Position numbers and translations under genes: made by a program
From: Caprella mutica
Lineage: Eukaryota > Arthropoda > Malacostraca > Amphipoda > Caprellidae
Direction: 5' to 3'
Length of the DNA: 64,000 nt
Assembly (NCBI GenBank): GCA_947561585.1
Contig: CANNZV010001601.1
Span: 1-64,000, forward strand
Part shown: positions 13,001-26,900 of the stretch, in pieces
How the letters are laid out: each line of letters opens with the position of its first letter
How positions within the stretch are numbered: the stretch's first letter is position 1
The notes under the pieces: generated by a model
What the model saw: the letters and a program-made list of their open reading frames with translations, nothing else
Told to the model about the DNA's origin: nothing
Databases searched by the model: none

Positions 13001-15878
13001 TTATAGGAACTGCCACAGAGTAGACTGGGATATTAAAATGTATCTTTAAGTAATATTACTTGTATTATTTTAGGTATGTAGACGGTATCATACAAATTAA
13101 CAATGGATCATTCATTGATCTAATTTTAAACGATATCAGAATGTAGAGTTTTATAATATATCCCCACCACTATTATTTGTTAATTCAAAGAAACTACATT
13201 ATCGAGAATAATTGTAAAAATATTAAACTTCTTCAGTGCAGCTGAGTAAACTCTTAGTTGCAATTAAAGATAAATGCATTGAATAATCGTACCAATATTT
13301 GTATAGAGGAATAAATCACAACATTTGATAAATAATTATTCTGAACTTGATAATAATGAATTAGTAATATTTAATGTTGTTATAAACATTAAGTATACAC
13401 GGAGGCAGTAACATAGTTTAATAATATCTATATTTCACAAGTTATATACTATTTGTATCGTTTTCACACCAAGTACAAGTAAATAAATCTAATAAAGTGC
13501 TAAAATATTACCAATAACTTTTTTCGTTAATTAATCAATGAACTGTATATTTATAATGACTATATATTGTTCTGCACGTAGATTTGTATGATGGTACAAT
13601 ATAAAACTTACTCTGGGGAACTGTTTCCATGCCGATTGTTACGACAGCGACGGCAAAAATAAGCGGCGCCCGCACAATTAGCACAATAGGAGCTCTGTGT
13701 TTAATAATGCCCGACGAATATTAAATTATTATTCGTGGAAAATGTTAGATGATACACACGATCATCAATAATTACCTTAGCATTATTGGACTGCAGTTCT
13801 ATTCTACTGACAAAACTTTATAAGCTATGAATTGCAAAAAAGAAACATTTATCCCAAAAATATTGACTAATAAAGTTCTACTTATATACTGGATATTAAA
13901 TTAACTATGTTTGAAATTCATATAAATTTCACAGAATGATATAAAGTGTTAATATATAAATTGATACTGGATATGCATGATTTCAGAGTAGCCAAAATTA
14001 ATTAATTCCGAGTAAGAATTGATTGATAAGGCAATCAACTATTGTCATTCCGTACCGAGTGTTGAATGATCGGTCTGACAGACTGCATTTTACATGCATT
14101 CATCTATAGCAGCATACATGTGCTTGATTTCAATCATTCATACGAGTTTTTAATATTACTAACAATTCACACGATTACTCTTAAACTCTTCATATCTATA
14201 GCCGGAAATTAATATAAATCGAATTAAGTGGCGCATCGAAATAATCACCGGGATTGTCACAGCACTAAGTGTATGCCATAGAACAGTCAAATGCCGATTG
14301 CAGTTGTGGTAGGATATCTTCTTGTTTTAGTGGAGAAATATTGTCTTCAAAAAATTATATGGAAGAGAAGAAATCTCTGTCGATAAAGAAAATACATTGA
14401 GAAAATATCACATTTATGTGTACCATTAAATGATTTTCTGTTATATATCTCATTTAATTAGAGAAGGTGATCATAGATAATTGTTGTCTTTCTCAAGACA
14501 ACAGAAAGAAAGAAAAGATGGTTTCTTTTTAAGAAAATCAATTTCATTTCATTATAATGTATAATATAATATACTTAGGGTAAATCATCAAATACCAGAA
14601 GAATCAAATACCATATAAAAAATGTAATAAATTCACTGTACAAAGAAAAGGGTTCTGTTCACATTAAGTGTATATTGGTATATTTCTTATAACAGTAACT
14701 TATAGAAATTCGCTAACGAAAATTGTCATTTTACCCTACTTCATATAAAACAACCATTTTGACAACGAGTGGCACCGTAGAAAATGATACAATGATAGTG
14801 AGTAGTAGTTTTAGAAAAAATAGTACAATATAATAATTAGACGCAATTTGCTATAAATAAAGACATTTACATTTGTTCATTTTATCTTTATATACTATTA
14901 TTAATTATGGAAAAATTAAATGTAATTACCTGAATGCAGAATATGAAAAAAATTGATTGTCTTTTATAGATTTGAATAGGAACACACTATTCACTCTTAA
15001 AATAAAATAATTTTTAACATCTCTAATCATTAAATATTATTATTTCAACAAGAGGTCGATGGTTGTTATGTAATAAATAGTTTATTACCGCTAAAAAATG
15101 GCTGAATACAATTTCTTTCATTTGCAAAATTATCTATATTAAATTGATAGATATTAATTAAATCATTAGATATATTTTGTTATACAATTTTTTTCGATTA
15201 TCCAGAATTTATTGTAGGGGCAGTATTTTGGATTTTTTGTATCCGAAGTTTTTATAAAAAATATCCGTATTTGTAATTTTCTGTTATCCATATTTCTCGA
15301 ATGATCAAATTAAGTTTTTTTTCAGTTTTCCGAGTTTTATGGGCTTCTGAATTTTTCATTTCAACAGATTTTTCGGATTTCCGGATTTTTCGTTTTCATC
15401 AGTTTTTACGATTTTTTATTTCTAAGGATTTTGGTCTTTCATATTTTGCGCGGATTTCTGATTTTTTTATACTTTCGGTTATCATTCTGTAACCCTAAAT
15501 AATTATTTTGGTCATTAAATCAATAGTAACTTAACTGTTAAATGTGCTATTTTTCATGCAACCAACAAACCAACCAACCAACAGTCCAACAGACACACTA
15601 TTTATATAGGGTGATCTTATTTTAAATGAAACATGTTTAGGCCTTATACACACATGTCAGACTTGCTATAATGTATAACAAGGTGATAATCATTGTTCTA
15701 GTCACTGTTAAATTGTCACTATTCAAATCTCTGTTAAAATCGTTCAATAATTTTCGCACTCTATTTTCTTTAATCTCCACTTCTAATTGATTTTCAAAGA
15801 AAAATGACAAGAAACTTAAAAAAACGATACGATTATTCAATGAAAGAATTTACAATGAAAACTGTACTCGTTTAGGTT
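10019..15878. other. AT-rich intronic DNA without recognisable genes
   Basis: About 5.9 kb of intron. Small open frames (10473-10730, 11908-12189, 12783-13016 on minus; 11153-11338 and 15301-15492 on plus) show no recognisable domain, no splice sites of note, and mostly AT-driven composition. A GC-richer patch lies at 10290-10440. A T-rich segment with repeated GGATTTTT-like words lies at about 15215-15490, and a small CCAA microsatellite at 15559-15585. Confidence 0.5.
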
Positions 15879-18668
15879 ATTTATTGGCAACTGTTATCAT
15901 TTACACTATTTATTGCCAAATGTTATCATTTACACTATTCATTGGCAACTGTTATCATTTACACTATTCATTGGCAAATGTTATCATTTACACTATTCAT
16001 TGGCAACTGTTATCATTTACACTATTCATTGGCAACTGTTATCATTTACACTATTCATTGGCAACTGTTATCATTTACACTATTTATTGCCAAATGTTAT
16101 CATTTACACTATTCATTGACAACTGTTATCATTTACACTATTCATTGGCAACTGTTATCATTTACACTATTCATTGGTAACTGTTATCATTTACACTATT
16201 CATTGGCAACTGTTATCATTAACACTATTTATTGCCAAATGTTATCATTTACACTATTTATTGGCAACTGTTATCATTTACACTATTCATTGGCAACTGT
16301 TATCATTTACACTATTCATTGGCAACACTATTCATTGGCAAATGTTATCATTTACACTATTCATTGGCAACTGTTATCATTTACACTATTCAATGGCAAC
16401 TGTTATCATTTACACTATTCATTGGTAACTGTTATCATTTACACTATTCATTGGCAAGTGTTATCATTAACACTATTCATTGGTAACTGTTATCATTTAC
16501 ACTATTCATTGGTAACTGTTATCATTTACACTATTCATTGGCAACTGTTATCATTTACACTATTCATTGACAACTGTTATCATTTACACTATTCATTGGT
16601 AACTGTTATCATTTACACTATTCATTGGCAACTGTTATCATTTACACTATTCATTGGTAACTGTTATCATTTACACTATTCATTAGCAACTGTTATCATT
16701 TACACTATTCATTGGTAACTGTTATCATTTACACTATTCATTGGCAACTGTTATCATTTACACTATTCATTGGTAACTGTTATCATTTACACTATTCATT
16801 GGTAACTGTTATCATTTACACTATTCATTAGCAACTGTTATCATTTACACTATTCATTAGCAACTGTTATCATTTACACTATTCATTGGTAACTGTTATC
16901 ATTTACACTATTCATTGGCAACTGTTATCATTTACACTATTCATTGACAACTGTTATCATTTACACTATTCATTGGTAACTGTTATCATTTACTCTATTC
17001 ATTGACAACTGTTATCATTTACACTATTCATTGGTAACTGTTATCATTTACACTATTCATTGGTAACTGTTATCATTTACACTATTCATTGGTAACTGTT
17101 ATCATTTACAATATTCATTGGTAACTGTTATCATTAACACTATTTATTGCCAAATGTTATCATTTACACTATTTATTGGCAACTGTTATCATTTACACTA
17201 TTCATTGGCAACTGTTATCATTTACACTATTCATTGGCAACACTATTCATTGGCAAATGTTATCATTTACACTATTCATTGGCAACTGTTATCATTTACA
17301 CTATTCAATGGCAACTGTTATCATTTACACTATTCATTGGTAACTGTTATCATTTACACTATTCATTGGCAAGTGTTATCATTAACACTATTCATTGGTA
17401 ACTGTTATCATTTACACTATTCATTGGTAACTGTTATCATTTACACTATTCATTGGCAACTGTTATCATTTACACTATTCATTGACAACTGTTATCATTT
17501 ACACTATTCATTGGTAACTGTTATCATTTACACTATTCATTGGCAACTGTTATCATTTACACTATTCATTGGTAACTGTTATCATTTACACTATTCATTA
17601 GCAACTGTTATCATTTACACTATTCATTGGTAACTGTTATCATTTACACTATTCATTGGCAACTGTTATCATTTACACTATTCATTGGTAACTGTTATCA
17701 TTTACACTATTCATTGGTAACTGTTATCATTTACACTATTCATTAGCAACTGTTATCATTTACACTATTCATTAGCAACTGTTATCATTTACACTATTCA
17801 TTGGTAACTGTTATCATTTACACTATTCATTGGCAACTGTTATCATTTACACTATTCATTGACAACTGTTATCATTTACACTATTCATTGGTAACTGTTA
17901 TCATTTACTCTATTCATTGACAACTGTTATCATTTACACTATTCATTGGTAACTGTTATCATTTACACTATTCATTGGTAACTGTTATCATTTACACTAT
18001 TCATTGGTAACTGTTATCATTTACAATATTCATTGGTAACTGTTATCATTTACACTATTCATTGACAACTGTTATCATTTACACTATTCATTGACAACTG
18101 TTATCATTTACACTATTCATTGGTAACTGTTATCATTTACACTATTCATTGGCAACTGTTATCATTTACACTATTCATTGGTAACTGTTATCATTTACAC
18201 TATTCATTGGCAACTGTTATCATTTACACTATTCATTGGTAACTGTTATCATTTACACTATTCATTAGCAACTGTTATCATTTACACTATTCATTGGTAA
18301 CTGTTATCATTTACACTATTCATTGGCAACTGTTATCATTTACACTATTCATTGACAACTGTTATCATTTACACTATTCATTGGTAACTGTTATCATTTA
18401 CACTATTCATTGGCAACTGTTATCATTTACACTATTCATTGGTAACTGTTATCATTTACACTATTCATTGTAACTGTTATCATTTACACTATTCATTGGT
18501 AACTGTTATCATTTACAATATTCATTGGTAACTGTTATCATTTACACTATTCATTGGTAACTGTTATCATTTACACTATTCATTGACAACTGTTTTCATT
18601 TACACTATTCATTGACAACTGTTATCATTTAGACTATTCATTGGTAACTGTTATCATTTAAATTATTC
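15879..18668. repeat. 29-bp tandem array (~96 copies)
   Basis: The unit is TCATTGGCAACTGTTATCAT plus TTACACTAT. Main variants are GGCAAC, GGTAAC, GACAAC and TAGCAAC. All three plus frames are open by periodicity, so the Tyr/Ile/His-rich frames are not genes. A perfect or near-perfect 915-bp tandem duplication lies inside (see separate entry). Every unit carries GTTATCATTT, the reverse complement of a GATA-type site. Confidence 0.97.
16209..18038. repeat. 915-bp segmental duplication inside the 29-bp array
   Basis: Irregular units recur at a constant 915-bp offset: the short unit GGCAACACTATTCATTGGC at about 16320 and 17235, TTTACTC at 16990 and 17905, and TACAATATT at 17107 and 18022. Copy 1 is about 16209-17123 and copy 2 about 17124-18038. 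915 is not a multiple of 29 because each copy contains one partial unit. The copies look nearly identical, so the event is recent or is an assembly effect. Confidence 0.9.
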
Positions 18669-20457
18669 ATTTCTATTTTAAAATGAAATACATTGTTATC
18701 AACTCACAAAAGTAATATTTAAAGACCTGTGACTAGAAATCTAATTATTGTAATATGTCATTGATATAAAATACGTATTGTCTATTGATGTATCACCTGA
18801 CGAAAAATTCCAATGTTAAGACGGAAATTTTATGATAAAACACAGATAATAATTACCGTAATTGACAAATATTGACGATCTGCAGATTGCAAATAATCCG
18901 TGTTGCAAATATGAATTATTAAAAGTTACATATTTTTTTTAAATATGTTCATGTTTTACTCTATCAAAATTAATTCATATATTGGATATTAAAAACGTTT
19001 ATTTGGTAAATATCACAAAACTACATTCACTGTTTTGAATAAAAGCTTTTCAATATTGCCTATGTAAATACAATGGAATGATAAAAGACTAGACTAAAAT
19101 AGGATTCCTTTGCAAAAAAGGTAGAATGTGGTGATATCGAGTAAAATGCTTCCTGTATTGAAATCCAGATCCAATTTGTGAAGAACATGAAAGGAATGTA
19201 AAAAGAACCTAATATAATAATTCCAGAGGCAATAATATTGCCGACTGACAGAGTTTTTACTCGAAATCGTTTCATTCAAACCGAATCGTCCGGTTTCGCT
19301 TTGATGGAAAATTTCAAAGAAATGCAACATAGGATTTAAATTTAAAGTGTTATCTGCTTTATAAGTGTTTAGTTTGTTTGCTTTTATATCAGTAAGTGGG
19401 CCAATTCTACCTTTAGAAGTTGTAGGTTTATGATGTTTTATAGTTTTTTCAATGGATTATGAAACTATAGAATGTGAATGAAAAATAGTTATAGTCCAAG
19501 AAAATATTCAATAAAAATTTTTGGAAACTAAAATAAATGAAATTGATAACATATTTTCCATGCTAATACTTTTTGCAAATATTTAAACTATATTTGAAAA
19601 AAAAGATATTATGTCCTTCGATACAGTTAGTACTCATGTATCATTATACACTGCATACTCATTGCAAAATTTCATCACAGAAAAAAATATCTCTTGTGCA
19701 GAGTAATAATTCATTAATTAGAATTCCTGTCCATTTTATAGAATAGAAAGGAAAAATTAAATACGGATACCAGATAAAAAAACATTTAGCTAATGAATTA
19801 CTCTAATTAGATTCTGAGTTGGAAAATGTAGGTTCTATGATGCTTCAATGTTTCCCACTAAAAACCAGGCCATTTTTCCCGTTACGATGACATGATGTTG
19901 ATTATACATATAATGGTAATATATAAGCAGTCTAGAGTTTAGTAAATGGAAACGGGAAGTAAAAAACTATGGATAACGATGGTAATAAATTAACGCTTTA
20001 TTTTTTTAGCTGCATTATAGGTAGCTGCAGATTGGAAAAATATTACAAGTGAAGAATATTTATAATAGTTTCATTATATTGCATTTATTCATATATTATA
20101 TTTGAACTTATTCATTTATTATATTAAAAATTCATTGATTTAATATATTTACATGTATTATATATCCATCACAGATATATAACTAAGGAGAACAATCAAA
20201 ATGTGGGATAGATTCTTTACCTTATTCAACAACAATCTGTACGATATGAGATTTCCCTTTATTTCTCTTTATCTCTATATCATCATTAAACTTCATTAGT
20301 CATTGACTTAATCATCAGGAATTCTTCATTTTCCTACATATATTGAAAATACAGAACAATAAACTCAACATCAGAGTACAAAGCGAACCAAGTAAAAGTA
20401 GACGAGTTAAGGAAAAAATCGAAACAATCGATTTTTTTTTCTAGAACACTTTGGTGA
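18669..20457. other. AT-rich intronic DNA without recognisable genes
   Basis: No gene, array or mobile element is recognised. Two overlapping minus frames at 19060-19330 have no recognisable domain. Confidence 0.5.
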
Positions 20458-21106
20458 TCTATTCTAGTTACTCTCGGCTGTCCAATAACAAAGTGTCTCT
20501 TATAAACCTTACAGAAATTTTCATTCCTGTTACTCTTGAGCATGACTGTCCAATCACATGGCGTCTTTTCTGTACGTAATAAAAAATAATTCCAGTTACT
20601 TTCGTTCTTGCATTAGTCTGACCAATCACATGGCGTCTAAAACTTACGTCACTTCATCTTCATTCCAGTTACTCTCGTGCTTGCATTAGTCTGACCAATC
20701 ACATGGCGTCTTTTCCATACGTTACTTCAACTTCATTCCAGTTACACTCATGTGTGCAATAGTCTGACCAATCACGAGCTGTCTTTTCCATACGTCACTT
20801 CAACTTCATTCCAGTTACTCTCATGTGTGCATTAGTCTGACCAATCACAAGGCGTCATTTCCACACGTCACATCAACTTCATTCCAGTTACTCTCATGTG
20901 TGCAATAGACTGACCAATCACGAGCTGTCTTTTCCATACGTCACTTCAACTTCATTCCAGTTACTCTCGTGCGTGCATTAGTCTGACCAATCACAAGGCG
21001 TCTTTTCCATACGTCACTACAACTTCATTCCAGTTACTCTCGTGCGTGCATTAGTCTGACCAATCACAAGGCGTCTTCTCCATACGTCACTACAACTTCA
21101 TTCCCC
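20458..21106. repeat. 73-bp tandem array (~8 copies)
   Basis: ATTCCAGTTA starts copies at 20589, 20662, 20735, 20808, 20881, 20954 and 21027, with a last start at 21100; diverged copies precede from about 20458. Each unit holds GACCAATCAC (a CCAAT word) and, about 20 bases later, TACGTCAC (reverse complement TGACGTA, a CRE-like half site). It is more GC-rich than the neighbouring DNA. Confidence 0.95.
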
Positions 21107-21555
21107 GTGGAACATAAAACCTATGCAAATTGAGAGATCAAGTTAGCGGTGTAAAATTTGTTCTTCTATATTTTGATTTCATTAGCATATTGGAGGAATT
21201 TGCATATCAAAGTCTCCATTTATTCAGGTTTTTCATAAATTGTGAAGAAAATTGGATCATATTTCATAGGCGGGAGATTGAATATTGGTAATTAGTTTGG
21301 GTGATTTTTTTCACACTGCTCTTATCAACTGAATATAACTTTTAAAAGAATTATCGCTGTGATCGTTAAATTCCTTTTTCTATTTAGTTTAAAAGTTTCA
21401 GGTTATTAATTAAGTGAACGCGTCCCGATAGATTCCTACAATCACAGGAAACTCGTCCCAGCGGCATAGCAAAAATCAGTGATGTTTTCAATTTATTTCG
21501 TAACCTCGAGAGAACGGAAGAGAAAATTCTCTGTTATTGGAAAAAAAATGTGGCA
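21107..21555. other. Unique spacer with two POU-octamer words
   Basis: Between the 73-bp and 22/24-bp arrays. It contains ATGCAAAT at 21123-21130 and the inverted ATTTGCAT at 21198-21205. Otherwise nothing is recognised. Confidence 0.55.
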
Positions 21556-23969
21556 TGTATTGTATGGTGTAGCCATTGTTATTGTATGGTGTAGCCATTG
21601 TTATTGTATGGTGTAGCCATTGTTATTGTGTGGTGTGTAGCCATTATTATTGTATGGTGTAGCCATTGTTATTGTATGGTGTAGCCATTGTTATTGCGTG
21701 GTGTGTAGCCATTGTTATTGTATGGTGAAGCCATTGTTATTGCGTGGTGTAGCCATTGTTATTGTATGGTGTAGCCATTGTTATTGCGTGGTGTGTAGCC
21801 ATTGTTATTGTATGGTGTAGCCATTGTTATTGCGTGGTGTAGCCATTGTTATTGTATGGTGTAGCCATTGTTATTGTGTGGTGTGTAGCCATTATTATTG
21901 TATGGTGTAGCCATTGTTATTGCGTGGTGTAGCCATTGTTATTGTATGGTGTAGCCATTGTTATTGCGTGGTGTAGCCATTATTATTGTATGGTGTAGCC
22001 ATTGTTATTGCGTGGTGTAGCCATTGTTATTGCGTGGTGTAGCCATTGTTATTGTGTGGTGTGTAGCCATTGTTATTGTATGGTGTAGCCATTGTTATTG
22101 CGTGGTGTAGCCATTGTTATTGTATGGTGTAGCCATTGTTATTGTGTGGTGTGTAGCCATTATTATTGTATGGTGTAGCCATTGTTATTGCGTGGTGTAG
22201 CCATTGTTATTGTATGGTGTAGCCATTGTTATTGTATGGTGTAGCCATTGTTATTGTGTGGTGTGTAGCCATTGTTATTGTATGGTGTGTAGCCATTATT
22301 ATTGTATGGTGTAGCCATTGTTATTGCATGGTGTAGCCATTGTTATTGTATGGTGTGTAGCCATTGTTATTGTGTGGTGTGTAGCCATTGTTATTGTATG
22401 GTGTGTAGCCATTATTATTGTATGGTGTAGCCATTGTTATTGTGTGGTGTGTAGCCATTGTTATTGTATGGTGTGTAGCCATTAATATTGTGTGGTGTAG
22501 CCATTGTTATTGTGTGGTGTGTAGCAATTGTTATTGTATGGTGTAGCCATTGTTATTGTGTGGTGTAGCCATTGTTATTGTGTGGTGTGTAGCCATTGTT
22601 ATTGAGTGGTGTAGCGATTGTTATTGTATGGTGTATCCAATGTTATTGTGTGGTGTAGCCATTGTTATTGTATGGTGTAGCTATTGTTATTGTATGGTGT
22701 AGCCATTGTTATTGTGTGGTGTAGCCATTGTTACTGTATGGTGTGTTGCCATTGTTATTGTATGGTGTAGCCATTGTTATTGTATGTTGTAGCCATTGTT
22801 ATTGTATGGTGTAGCCATTGTTATTGCATGGTGTAGCCATTGTTATTGTATGTTGTAGCCATTGTTATTGTATGGTGTGTAGCCATTGTTATTGTATGGT
22901 GTAGCCATTGTTATTGTATGTTGTAGCCATTGTTATTGTATGGTGTGTAGCCATTGTTATTGTATGGTGTGTAGCCATTGTTATTGTATGGTGTAGCCAG
23001 TGTTATTGTATGGTGTGTAGCCATTGTTATTGTATGGTGTGTAGCCATTGTTATTGTATGGTGTGTAGCCATTGTTATTGTATGGTGTAGCCATTGTTAT
23101 TGTGTGGTGTAGTCATTGTTATTGTATGTTGTAGCCATTGTTATTGTATGTTGTAGCCATTGTTATTGTATGTTGTAGCCATTGTTATTGTATGGTGTGT
23201 AGCCATTGTTATTGTATGGTGTGTAGCCATTGTTACTGTATGGTGTAGCCATTGTTATTGTATGGTGTAGCCATTGTTATTGTATGGTGTAGCCATTGTT
23301 ATTGTATGTCGTAGCAATTGTTACTGTATGGTGTGTAGCCATTGTTATTGTATGTTGTAGCCATTGTTATTGTATGGTGTAGCCATTGTTATTGTATGGT
23401 GTAGCCATTGTTATTGTATGTTGTAGTCATTGTTACTGTATGGTGTAGTCATTGTTACTGTATGGTGTGTAGCCATTGTTATTGTATGGTGTGTTGCCAT
23501 TGTTATTGTATGGTGTAGCCATTGTTATTGTATGGTGTAGCAATTGTTATTGTATGGTGTAGCCATTGTTATTGCATGGTGTAGCCATTGTTATTGTATG
23601 TTGTAGCCATTGTTATTGTATGGTGTGTAGCCATTGTTATTGTATGGTGTAGCCATTGTTATTGTATGTTGTAGCCATTGTTATTGTATGGTGTGTAGCC
23701 ATTGTTATTGTATGGTGTGTAGCCATTGTTATTGTATGGTGTAGCCAGTGTTATTGTATGGTGTGTAGCCATTGTTATTGTATGGTGTGTAGCCATTGTT
23801 ATTGTATGGTGTGTAGCCATTGTTATTGTATGGTGTAGCCATTGTTATTGTGTGGTGTAGTCATTGTTATTGTATGTTGTAGCCATTGTTATTGTATGTT
23901 GTAGCCATTGTTATTGTATGTTGTAGCCATTGTTATTGTATGTTGTAGCCATTGTTATTGTATGGTGTG

Positions 23970-26900
23970 TAGCCATTGTTATTGTATGGTGTAGCCATTG
24001 TTATTGTATGTTGTAGCCATTGTTATTGTATGGTGTGTAGCCATTGTTATTGTATGGTGTGTAGCCATTGTTATTGTATGGTGTAGCCAGTGTTATTGTA
24101 TGGTGTGTAGCCATTGTTATTGTATGGTGTGTAGCCATTGTTATTGTATGGTGTGTAGCCATTGTTATTGTATGGTGTAGCCATTGTTATTGTATGTTGT
24201 AGCCATTGTTATTGTATGGTGTGTAGCCATTGTTATTGTATGGTGTGTAGCCATTGTTATTGTATGGTGTAGCCAGTGTTATTGTATGGTGTGTAGCCAT
24301 TGTTATTGTATGGTGTGTAGCCATTGTTATTGTATGGTGTGTAGCCATTGTTATTGTATGGTGTAGCCATTGTTATTGTGTGGTGTAGTCATTGTTATTG
24401 TATGTTGTAGCCATTGTTATTGTATGTTGTAGCCATTGTTATTGTATGTTGTAGCCATTGTTATTGTATGGTGTGTAGCCATTGTTATTGTATGGTGTGT
24501 AGCCATTGTTACTGTATGGTGTAGCCATTGTTATTGTATGGTGTAGCCATTGTTATTGTATGGTGTAGCCATTGTTATTGTATGTCGTAGCAATTGTTAC
24601 TGTATGGTGTGTAGCCATTGTTATTGTATGTTGTAGCCATTGTTATTGTATGGTGTAGCCATTGTTATTGTATGGTGTAGCCATAGTTATTGTATGTTGT
24701 AGTCATTGTTACTGTATGGTGTAGTCATTGTTACTGTATGGTGTGTAGCCATTGTTATTGTATGGTGTGTTGCCATTGTTATTGTATGGTGTAGCCATTG
24801 TTATTGTATGGTGTAGCAATTGTTATTGTATGGTGTAGCCATTGTTATTGTATGGTGTGTAGCCATTGTTATTGTATGGTGTAGCCATTGTTATTGTATG
24901 TTGTAGTCATTGTTACTGTATGGTGTGTTGCCATTGTTATTGTATGTTGTAGCCATTGTTATTGTATGTTATAGCCATTGTTATTGTATGTTGTAGCCAT
25001 TGTTATTGTATGGTGTGTAGCCATTATTATTGTATGGTGTAGCCATTGTTATTGTATGGTGTAGCCATTGTTATTGTATGTTGTAGCCATTGTTATTGTA
25101 TGGTGTGTAGCCATTGTTATTGTATGTTGTAGCCATTGTTATTGTATGGTGTGTAGCCATTGTTATTGTATGTTGTAGCCATTGTTATTGTATGGTGTAG
25201 CAATTGTTATTGTGTGGTTTAGCCATTGTTATTTTATGGTGTAGCCATTGTTATTGTGTGTTGTAGTCATTGTTACTGTATGGTGTGTAGTCATTGTTAC
25301 TGTATGGTGTGTAGCCATTGTTATTGTATGTTGTAGCCATTGTTATTGTATGGTGTAGCAATTGTTATTGTGTGGTGTAGCCATTGTTATTGTATGGTGT
25401 AGCCATTGTTATTGTATGTTGTAGTCATTGTTACTGTATGGTGTGTAGTCATTGTTACTATATGGTGTGTAGTCATTGTTATTGTATGGTGTGTAGCCAT
25501 TGTTATTGTATGGTGTGTAGTCATTGTTATTGTATGGTGTGTAGCCATTGTTACTGTATGGTGTGTAGTCATTGTTATTGTATGGTGTGTAGCCATTGTT
25601 ATTGTATGTTGTGTAGCCATTGTTATTGTATGGTGTGTAGCCATTGTTACTGTATGGTGTGTAGCCATTGTTATTGTATGGTGTGTAGCCATTGTTATTG
25701 TATGGTGTTGCCATTGTTATTGTATGGTGTGTAGCCATTGTTATTGTATGGTGTGTAGCCATTGTTATTGTATGGTGTAGCCATTGTTATTGTATGGTGT
25801 GTAACCATTGTTATTGTATGGTGTGTAGCCATTGTTATTGTATGGTGTGTAGCCATTGTTATTGTATGGTGTGTAGCCATTGTTATTGTATGGTGTAGCC
25901 ATTGTTATTGTATGGTGTAGCCATTGTTATTGTATGGTGTGTAACCATTGTTATTGTATGGTGTGTAGCCATTGTTATTGTATGGTGTGTAGCCATTGTT
26001 ATTGTATGGTGTGTAGCCATTGTTATTGTATGGTGTAGCCATTGTTATTGTATGGTGTGTAGCCATTGTTATTGTATGGTGTTGCCATTGTTATTGTATG
26101 GTGTAGCCATTGTTATTGTATGGTGTGTAGCCATTGTTATTGTATGTTGTAGCCATTGTTATTGTGAGGTGTGTAGCCATTGTTATTGTATGGTGTTGCC
26201 ATTGTTATTGTATGGTGTAGCCATTGTTATTGTATGGTGTGTAGCCATTGTTATTGTATGTTGTAGCCATTGTTATTGTGTGGTGTGTAGCCATTGTTAT
26301 TGTATGGTGTTGCCATTGTTATTGTATGTTGTAGCCATTGTTACTGTGTGGTGTGTAGCCATTGTTATTGTTTGTTGTAGCCATTGTTACTGTATGGTGT
26401 AGCCATTGTTATTGTATGGTGTAGCCATTGTTATTGTATGTTGGAGTCATTGTTACTGTATGGTGTAGCCATTGTTATTGTATGGTGTAGCCATTGTTAT
26501 TGTATGATGTAGCCATTGTTACTGTATGGTGTGTAGCCATTGTTACTGTATGTTGTAGCCATTGTTATTGTGTGGTGTAGCCATTGTTATTGTATGGTGT
26601 GTTGCTATTGTTATTGTATGGTGTAGCCATTGTTATTGTATGGTGTGTTGTCATTGTTATTGTATGGTGTAGCCATTGTTATTGTATGGTGTGTTGCCAT
26701 TGTTATTGTATGGTGTAGCCATTGTTATTGTATGGTGTGTTGCCATTGTTATTGTATGTTGTAGCCATTGTTATTGTGTGGTGTAGCCATTGTTATTGTA
26801 TGGTGTAGCAATTGTTATTGTATGTTGTAGCCATTGTTATTGTATGGTGTGTAGCCATTGTTATTGTATGGTGTAGCAATTGTTATTGTGTGGTGTAGCA

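Noticed and set aside
15884..17633. Open frames of up to 258 codons in the 29-bp array
   Set aside because: The unit has no stop on the plus strand in any frame, so openness carries no coding information.
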